Source: Actinomycetota bacterium (GTDB taxonomy: Bacteria; Actinomycetota; Acidimicrobiia; Acidimicrobiales; RAAP-2). From it: 59,047 nt of DNA. Under the pieces are notes generated by a model. It did not search any database. It worked only from the letters and a program-made list of their open reading frames with translations, and had not been told where the DNA came from. This document shows, piece by piece, positions 53,960-59,047 of this stretch; position 1 is the stretch's first letter; the number at the start of each line of letters is the position of its first letter. The position numbers and the translations under genes are program-made. Location of the stretch: NCBI GenBank assembly GCA_021324355.1, contig JAJPJD010000032.1, positions 1 through 59,047 of the forward strand, read 5' to 3'.

Positions 53960-55591
53960 TCAGGTCGGGTTGGGGACCGGCGCGGTGGGCTTGGCTCCTG
54001 GCGGGCAGGCTCTGGGGTCCCACGGCTTGAGGCCCGAGGTCGCAGGTGTCGGGGTGGCAATGGCACTCGAGGTCGGCGGCGTGGGCGTGCTGGCTGCCCC
54101 GGTCGGTGAATCGACGGTGAACTGAGTCCCCGTGACCACCGTGACCTCGGCACCGTCGATGACCCGTGAGGGGTCGAATGCCATCACCACCGAACCATTC
54201 AGTGCGCGCACGACCTTTTCGGCCGCCGCTTCCACGGCCGGGGCGCGCGAGCCGTAGTAGACGACGGTCTCGGAGACGTCGCCGGTCGGCGTGGCATCGG
54301 CCACGCCGACCGTCTTGAAGCCGAGCGCCGCCAGGGCGCTCGCGGTGTCCGCGGCCTGGTTGGCCTGGCCAGTGCCGTTCGCCACCGACACCGTCACCGT
54401 CGAGGCGGAGGGCAGCGGCTTGCCGGTCATGGTGTCGACGTCGGGCTTCACCCCCAGGACCTGGTCGATCACGCTCTGGTCGGGTACCGACGCCGGGAAC
54501 TCGACCTGGCCGTAGTCGCCTCCCTCGTAGATGAGATCGCCCGAGGACGTCGCCGGGTCGGTCACCAGAGCCACCGGCAGGGTGAGCTGCGGGACCGAAT
54601 TGATATTGACCGAGTGGAACTCAAGCAACAGGTGGGCCATGTCGTTGACCGACCACGATTGGTCGAAGGTGATGTCGGCCTTCACCGAGTTGATGAGGTC
54701 GAGGTCGGTGATCGGATTCCCCAACCCCCGCTGGGCCACCGCCGAAGCCAGGACGCGGAGGAACTCATGGTCCCGCCGGATCCGGGCCAAGTCGCTCTGG
54801 GTCTCCTGAGGCCAGTCCTGAGCGTAGGGACTGGACTCTCCGGGCGGGTCATACTGCAGGTGGCGAGCTCTGACCACCTGCAGCGCCTGGGTGCCATCGA
54901 GGTGCACGCAGGTAGCCGCGTGCACGTTGAGACCCGACTCGGCGTCGAACACGGACATCGGGAAGGACATGTTGATCCCTCCCAAGGCGTCGACGATGTT
55001 GGCGAACTGATCGAAGTTCAAGGAGACGGCGTGCTGGATCGGAATCCCGAAGTCCTCTTCAATCGCCGTCACCAGTTGGGACAGCCCCTGGTACAGAGCA
55101 GCGTCGATCTTGTTGGCCCCGGTGGTCCTGGCGTTGGGCACGAAGAGATCTCGGGGGATGGACAAGAGCGCGAGCCGATGGTGAGTCGAGTCCACGTGCA
55201 AGATCATGATGACGTCGCTGTTCACGCCGTTGACGCCCTGCGAGCACAGCCCGTAGGCGGGGTTCTGGACCTTGAGTGCGCACCGTGACGTCGACCCAGC
55301 CATGAGGATGTTCTCGGTCCCGAGCTCGGCCCCATCGGTGAACGCGCCGGACAGACCGTGCACCTCGGTCCGCTTCAGGTCGTGGGTCACGTAGTACGCG
55401 TACCCGGCACCACCGATCAGCGCGACCAGGATGACCGCCACCGATACCAGCACCGTGCGCCGGAGCCGGCGAGCGCGCCGGGAGCGAGGCCTGCTTCGAC
55501 CCGAGCGCCGCGGCCCTCCCGATCGCTGCATCTGCTCACCCAGGGCGCGGAGGCGGTCCTCGCTGGTCTCTCCCGGCATGTAGCGGTCCAT
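53960..55591 (-). CDS. LytR-CpsA-Psr (LCP) family cell-wall glycopolymer ligase
   Basis: 543 residues from ATG at 55591. A basic cytoplasmic region and one transmembrane helix (VLVSVAVILVALIGGAGYAYYV) lead to the LCP domain, with SDVIMILHVDSTHHRLALLSIPRDLFV and the Arg-rich VVRARHLQYDP that binds polyprenyl phosphate, then a LytR_C domain (VTVSVANGTGQANQAADTA...) and a Pro/Thr tail. These enzymes attach lipid-linked glycopolymers to peptidoglycan, so it could anchor wall glycans made elsewhere in the window. The ribosome site is weak; an earlier ATG at 55651 is possible. Confidence 0.9.
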   Translation of the reverse strand: MDRYMPGETSEDRLRALGEQMQRSGGPRRSGRSRPRSRRARRLRRTVLVSVAVILVALIGGAGYAYYVTHDLKRTEVHGLSGAFTDGAELGTENILMAGSTSRCALKVQNPAYGLCSQGVNGVNSDVIMILHVDSTHHRLALLSIPRDLFVPNARTTGANKIDAALYQGLSQLVTAIEEDFGIPIQHAVSLNFDQFANIVDALGGINMSFPMSVFDAESGLNVHAATCVHLDGTQALQVVRARHLQYDPPGESSPYAQDWPQETQSDLARIRRDHEFLRVLASAVAQRGLGNPITDLDLINSVKADITFDQSWSVNDMAHLLLEFHSVNINSVPQLTLPVALVTDPATSSGDLIYEGGDYGQVEFPASVPDQSVIDQVLGVKPDVDTMTGKPLPSASTVTVSVANGTGQANQAADTASALAALGFKTVGVADATPTGDVSETVVYYGSRAPAVEAAAEKVVRALNGSVVMAFDPSRVIDGAEVTVVTGTQFTVDSPTGAASTPTPPTSSAIATPTPATSGLKPWDPRACPPGAKPTAPVPNPT

Positions 55592-55963
55592 CCTGAAAAC
55601 GTGGGTGAGGCGTGGCAGCCCGATGCCGCCAGGGTCGGTGTGGCTCCCCATTCAAGACGAGACGGGGCGCCACCGGGTGTCATCCCGCACGAGCTGGGAC
55701 GAGACCGGTGATGCCAGGTGGCGAGCACGATCCGGCCCGCCGATTCGGCGTCGCCCGTGCCGCCGCATGGCGGCGCCTCCAGGTCGACCGGTGCCACCTC
55801 GTTTCTCCCTGCTGACCAGCTCGGGTCGTTCCTTCGGTCCCCCATTGCGAACACGGGCCAACGAGCCCGATCCCATGGCTGTCCAGGTTCGTCTCGCCGA
55901 TTTCGGTGTTCGACGGTTCCACAGCGGTCATGATGTGGGCCGCGCCGGATCGAGGAGGGGGCG
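55592..55963. other. 372-base divergent intergenic region
   Basis: Lies between the LCP gene (-) and the Met-rich membrane-protein gene (+). The sequence is less G/C-rich than the genes, no frame on either strand has coding bias, and no tRNA-like fold is visible. It must hold both promoters. GGCGGCGCC and the pair CCAGGTGGC/GGTGCCACC are inverted-repeat elements, but none is clearly a site. Confidence 0.5.
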
Positions 55964-57952
55964 ATGGGGGAACTCGTGAGGACTCGGACGTTTGCCGGCC
56001 GCTGGGGCATCACCCAGCGAGCGCTCCGGATCGCGCTCGGGTTGGTGTGGATCTTCGACGCCGCGCTGCAGTACCAGCCGCGCATGTGGGGACACGAGTT
56101 CGTCTCGGAGATGATCGCTCCGATGGCTGCGGGTCAGCCGGCGCCGATCGCCTGGCTGGTCAAGACCGCCGCAGCGCTGATCGCCCCTGACCCTGGAGCA
56201 TGGAACTTCCTCTTTGCCACCCTGGAGCTCGCCATCGGCGTCGGCTTGCTGTTCCGTCGGACCGCCAGGCCGGCACTGGTCGCGATGTTCACCTGGGTGC
56301 TGGCGGTCTTCGCGATCGGCGAGGGCTTCGGTCTGCTGTTCACCGGCCACGCCTCGCCTCTGACCGGCGCACCGGGGGCCGTCCTCCTCTACGGCGTCGT
56401 CGGCCTGCTGGTCTGGCCCACTTCGACCACGACCCCCGACCGGGCCGAGGCCGGGTTCGAGAGTTCGGTCGGCGCCCAGGGTCCATTCGGTGCACGCGGA
56501 GTGCTGGTGGCCTGGGGCGCCTTCTGGTCGGTGTCAGCGGTCCTATGGCTCCTGCCGGCGAACCGGTCCTCGCATGCGATCAGGGAAGCCATGACCAGTG
56601 CGGCAGCTGGACAACCGAGCTGGTACGCGCATTTCCTGCACGTCTTGAGCTCGGCCGCTCCCCAGGGAGGGGCCCAATGGGCGTGGGCGTTCGCGCTCGC
56701 ATCGCTGGTGATCGGACTTGGGCCGCTCGTTGCCCGGAGGGTCGTCTGGTTCTTCGTCGCCGGTTCGGTGCTCGAGCTGGCCTACTGGGTCAGCGGCCAG
56801 GCACTCGGCGGGATCTTGACCGGCATGGGCACCGATCCCAACGCCGGGCCGCTTGTCCTCCTGCTGGCGTTGGCGTGTGTGCCCCGGGTCGTCGAGATCC
56901 CGATCAGCTCCCTGGAACCTTCCGAGGCCCGCCGTCGGACCCGACCGGCACTCGCCCGACTGGTGGGAGCGCACCCGGTAGCCACCGTCACCACGGCCGC
57001 CGGGGTGGGCGCCCTCATCCTCCTGTCGGCCACCTACCCCCAGACATCCACCGGGACCCCGAGCGCAGCGTCCATGGCCACCATGCCTGGCATGACATCT
57101 GCCGTGCCGGCTTCGCGAGCAGTGACCGAGTCCAGCGTGATGCCCGGCATGTCGATGGCTTCCAACGCTCTCCTGGCCCCCGAGGCCATGGGCGGCACGG
57201 ATCCGTCATGGCACTACGACGGTCCGGCGCTGTCCAACGGGGAGACCACTCTGCTCACGACGGTCTCGCAGGAGACCGATGCCGGACACCACATGCAGAC
57301 GCCCACCTGCACCAAGACGCCGACGGCAATGCAGCTCGAGTATGCCGTCCGACTGGTCCAGGAGACCTCGGCCGACGTGTCCCAGTTCGCCAACCTTGCC
57401 GTGGCCAGGGCCGCTGGATATGTGCCGGTGACCAGCCTGGCGTACCCGGTGGTGCACTATGTCAAGCCGGCCTACATGACCAACCAGTACGTCCTTGACC
57501 CGAGCCACGTGGACTCACTGGTCTACGCCACCACGCCGTATGGAACGGTCCTCGTCGCGGCGATGTACCTGATGCCTGCGGTCGGCGAACCAGGGCCGAT
57601 GCCGGCCGGGTGCATGCTGCAGTGGCACGCCCACACCAATCTCTGCACCTCGCTGACCAGCCACGTCATCGTTGGATTCACGCCGTGCGCTGCCGGCACG
57701 GTCCACACGATGACCCCGTACATGGCTCACGTCTGGCAGGTGCCGGTGCCCGGAGGGCCGCTCGCGCTCGACCCCTCGGACCTCCAGACCGTCCAAGCGG
57801 CGATCATGGCTCAGCAGTGCGGCGAGGCGCCCTACAACCCCGCCACGCCTCCGCCCCCGCCGTCGGCCGGCGAGTGCGCGGCCTACTTCGGCCACGCCTC
57901 CGGATCGACGACTGCCTCGACCGGCTCAGGAGACTTCGCCTTGGCGCCGTAG
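55964..57952 (+). CDS. membrane protein with duplicated helical module and Met-rich outer domain
   Basis: 662 residues, ATG with GAGGAGG eight bases upstream. The first 320 residues hold eight or so hydrophobic segments in what looks like a repeated module: MWGHEFVSEMIAPMAAGQPAP in the first matches SSHAIREAMTSAAAGQPSWY in the second, each followed by similar helices. A linker with MPGM twice (near 374 and 396) leads to an outer domain with HYVKPAYMTNQYVLDP, GCMLQWHAHTNLC and TPYMAHVWQVPVPGG. Clustered Met, His and Cys outside the membrane suggest metal, perhaps copper, binding. No family name recognised. Confidence 0.75.
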   Translation: MGELVRTRTFAGRWGITQRALRIALGLVWIFDAALQYQPRMWGHEFVSEMIAPMAAGQPAPIAWLVKTAAALIAPDPGAWNFLFATLELAIGVGLLFRRTARPALVAMFTWVLAVFAIGEGFGLLFTGHASPLTGAPGAVLLYGVVGLLVWPTSTTTPDRAEAGFESSVGAQGPFGARGVLVAWGAFWSVSAVLWLLPANRSSHAIREAMTSAAAGQPSWYAHFLHVLSSAAPQGGAQWAWAFALASLVIGLGPLVARRVVWFFVAGSVLELAYWVSGQALGGILTGMGTDPNAGPLVLLLALACVPRVVEIPISSLEPSEARRRTRPALARLVGAHPVATVTTAAGVGALILLSATYPQTSTGTPSAASMATMPGMTSAVPASRAVTESSVMPGMSMASNALLAPEAMGGTDPSWHYDGPALSNGETTLLTTVSQETDAGHHMQTPTCTKTPTAMQLEYAVRLVQETSADVSQFANLAVARAAGYVPVTSLAYPVVHYVKPAYMTNQYVLDPSHVDSLVYATTPYGTVLVAAMYLMPAVGEPGPMPAGCMLQWHAHTNLCTSLTSHVIVGFTPCAAGTVHTMTPYMAHVWQVPVPGGPLALDPSDLQTVQAAIMAQQCGEAPYNPATPPPPPSAGECAAYFGHASGSTTASTGSGDFALAP

Positions 57953-57998
57953 CCCAGGTCGGCTCTCAACAGGCCAGCCCCGAGCGAGCAACCTCCGC

Positions 57999-58580
57999 TC
58001 AACCCACTCTCGAGAGGAAGCGCAGCGAGCGCTCCAGCATCAAGGCAGCAGCCACCGGATCATACGAATCGAGCGAACTGTCAGCGAACAGGTGCCGGTC
58101 ACCCTCGTAGACGAAGAGCTCACCCAGGTCCGGCCCCACGGCTTCCACGAGCTCACGAGCCGCTTCAAGGTCCCCTGAGAGGGCGAAATACGGATCTCGA
58201 TCCATCCCGTGCACCTGCAGCGGGACTCCTGCGGGCCAGGAGCCCACCGCCCAGGTCGGGAGGCACGCCTCGTAGAGCAGTGCACCTCGCGCCCCCGGGC
58301 GACCCTGAGCGCATCGCTGGGCCACACCAGAGCCGAACGAGAACCCCGCGTACACCACTGCTTGCGGGAGCTGGTCGAGGACTCGCTCGGTGCGCCGCAG
58401 AAGCTCCGCTTCCCCGATCCGCTGGACGAGAGCGATCCCGTCCGGGATGGTGGCCGGTCGCTCACCCTCGAACAGGTCCGGGACGTGCACGACGTGCCCA
58501 CCGCCGCGCAGCTCAGCCCCGAACTTCTCCACGCCTGGCGTGAGGCCTTGCACATGATGGAAGAGCACCACCTCTGCCAC
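57999..58580 (-). CDS. dienelactone-hydrolase-family alpha/beta hydrolase
   Basis: 193 residues from GTG. It starts AEVVLFHHVQGLTPGV, has the nucleophile elbow GFSFGSG (Ser where the classic enzymes have Cys), and an Asp in VHGMDRDPYF and His in YEGDRHLF complete the triad. The substrate is unknown. The start was chosen where family similarity begins; the frame is open 16 codons further. Convergent with the Met-rich membrane-protein gene. Confidence 0.85.
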   Translation of the reverse strand: MAEVVLFHHVQGLTPGVEKFGAELRGGGHVVHVPDLFEGERPATIPDGIALVQRIGEAELLRRTERVLDQLPQAVVYAGFSFGSGVAQRCAQGRPGARGALLYEACLPTWAVGSWPAGVPLQVHGMDRDPYFALSGDLEAARELVEAVGPDLGELFVYEGDRHLFADSSLDSYDPVAAALMLERSLRFLSRVG

Positions 58581-58938
58581 GCTGCCACCGTTCACCGGGA
58601 GTTTCGGCTCGATGCCCTGTCCCCCCACCTGCCCCAGCCGGATCAGGACGTTGAAGGAGGGACCGCGCCGCGAATCCTAGGTGCGCCACGCCTTCCGCTC
58701 GCGATCTCCCTCTTTCGGAGCGAGGACCGCCGGACCCGCCCGTGACAACGTGCTGCTCGGCACGTCGCAGCACCGAACCCACGGTCGGCACAGACGAGGG
58801 AGGTTCTCGTCCACAGCAAGCCTCCGGTCAACGGGCTGCGCTCCCAGGTCGGTCGTCCTGTTCGTCGCGGAGACGGATCAGTTCGGCCGCCGTGGCCGAA
58901 AGCCTCTCCCTCCCACCGCCGACTGATCAAGCGGCTAG
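58581..58938. other. intergenic region with no visible gene
   Basis: About 360 bases between the hydrolase start and the gene tail at the right edge. Base composition is lower in G/C, no open frame on either strand has the third-position bias of real genes, and no tRNA or clear repeat is present. It probably holds the hydrolase promoter. Confidence 0.5.
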
Positions 58939-59046
58939 TCACTTCGACCTGAAAAAGTCGTTCTGAAACTCGTCCCCGACCAGCGCGTTTAGCGGGCGCG
59001 GGTGCTCGCGTTTTCGGCCCCCGTCAGGAAAGATGGCCCCGACCCG
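58939..59046 (-). CDS. C-terminal end of a gene running in from the right edge (unknown)
   Basis: The reverse strand is open from the window edge through 35 codons to a TGA at 58939-58941. Bias is coding-like (third positions 28 of 35 G/C, second 15 of 35), and the peptide contains AIFPDGGRKREHP and ends NALVGDEFQNDFFRSK. It uses more A/T-ending codons (TTT, AAA, CTA) than its neighbours, which may hint at a transferred gene, though the sample is small. Family not recognised. Confidence 0.5.
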   Translation of the reverse strand, partial: RVGAIFPDGGRKREHPRPLNALVGDEFQNDFFRSK

Positions 59047-59047
59047 T

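Overview
This is chromosomal DNA of very high GC content with almost wall-to-wall genes, strong G/C preference at third codon positions, many GTG starts and chains of ATGA/GTGA overlaps. The housekeeping block (HAD phosphatase, tlyA, nadK, recN, pyrG, Nudix, xerD), the LCP-family cell-wall protein, an F420-type luciferase-like oxidoreductase and the SARP/BTAD-type regulator all point to an actinobacterium. A deep-branching lineage such as Acidimicrobiia is my inference from gene style only. I see no rRNA, tRNA, CRISPR array, transposase or prophage.

Layout. 1-83: tail of a gene entering from the left. 101-11564 (- strand): a long housekeeping run HAD > unknown > tlyA > nadK > recN > pyrG > Nudix > xerD, which passes into a response regulator/histidine kinase pair, then a small membrane-anchored protein and apbE. 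Phased direct repeats lie just upstream of the last pair. 11699-16169 (+): a methyltransferase and a 1171-residue ATPase/TPR/BTAD regulator, with a possible 37-residue gene between them on the other strand.

16198-39142 is the striking region, a polysaccharide/secondary-metabolism locus organised around cyclic-di-GMP. It holds a priming sugar transferase, an SGNH hydrolase, an apparently active diguanylate cyclase, a Wzz-like protein with an N-terminal sensor-like domain, an O-antigen ligase/polymerase and a GH26-like protein that seems to have lost its catalytic glutamates. A four-gene - strand cassette follows: phosphopantetheinyl transferase, A-T NRPS with a leucine-like code, P450, and condensation plus degenerate adenylation. 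The + strand then resumes with a PelD-like GAF/degenerate-GGDEF protein, a Wzx-type flippase fused to a second degenerate GGDEF domain, an AcpS-like transferase, a carrier protein, a class II synthetase-like amino acid:carrier-protein ligase, a tandem alpha/beta hydrolase and a nucleotidyltransferase. Both degenerate GGDEF domains lose the active site but keep the RxxD inhibitory-site motif, as expected for c-di-GMP receptors. My reading is a Wzx/Wzy-type exopolysaccharide whose export is gated by c-di-GMP and which may be decorated with carrier-protein-bound amino acids.

38984-59047 is mixed: 2H phosphoesterase, DUF2277, a divergent membrane FtsH-like AAA protease with a lipoprotein, a PLP desulfhydrase/deaminase-like enzyme, a histidine phosphatase, a two-glycosyltransferase fusion with a methyltransferase, a class V aminotransferase, a glycogen-debranching-like enzyme, a nitronate monooxygenase divergent from a luciferase-like oxidoreductase, a DUF1003-like membrane protein, an LCP protein, an unusual Met-rich membrane protein and a dienelactone-hydrolase-like enzyme. 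The tail of another gene enters from the right edge at 58939-59046.
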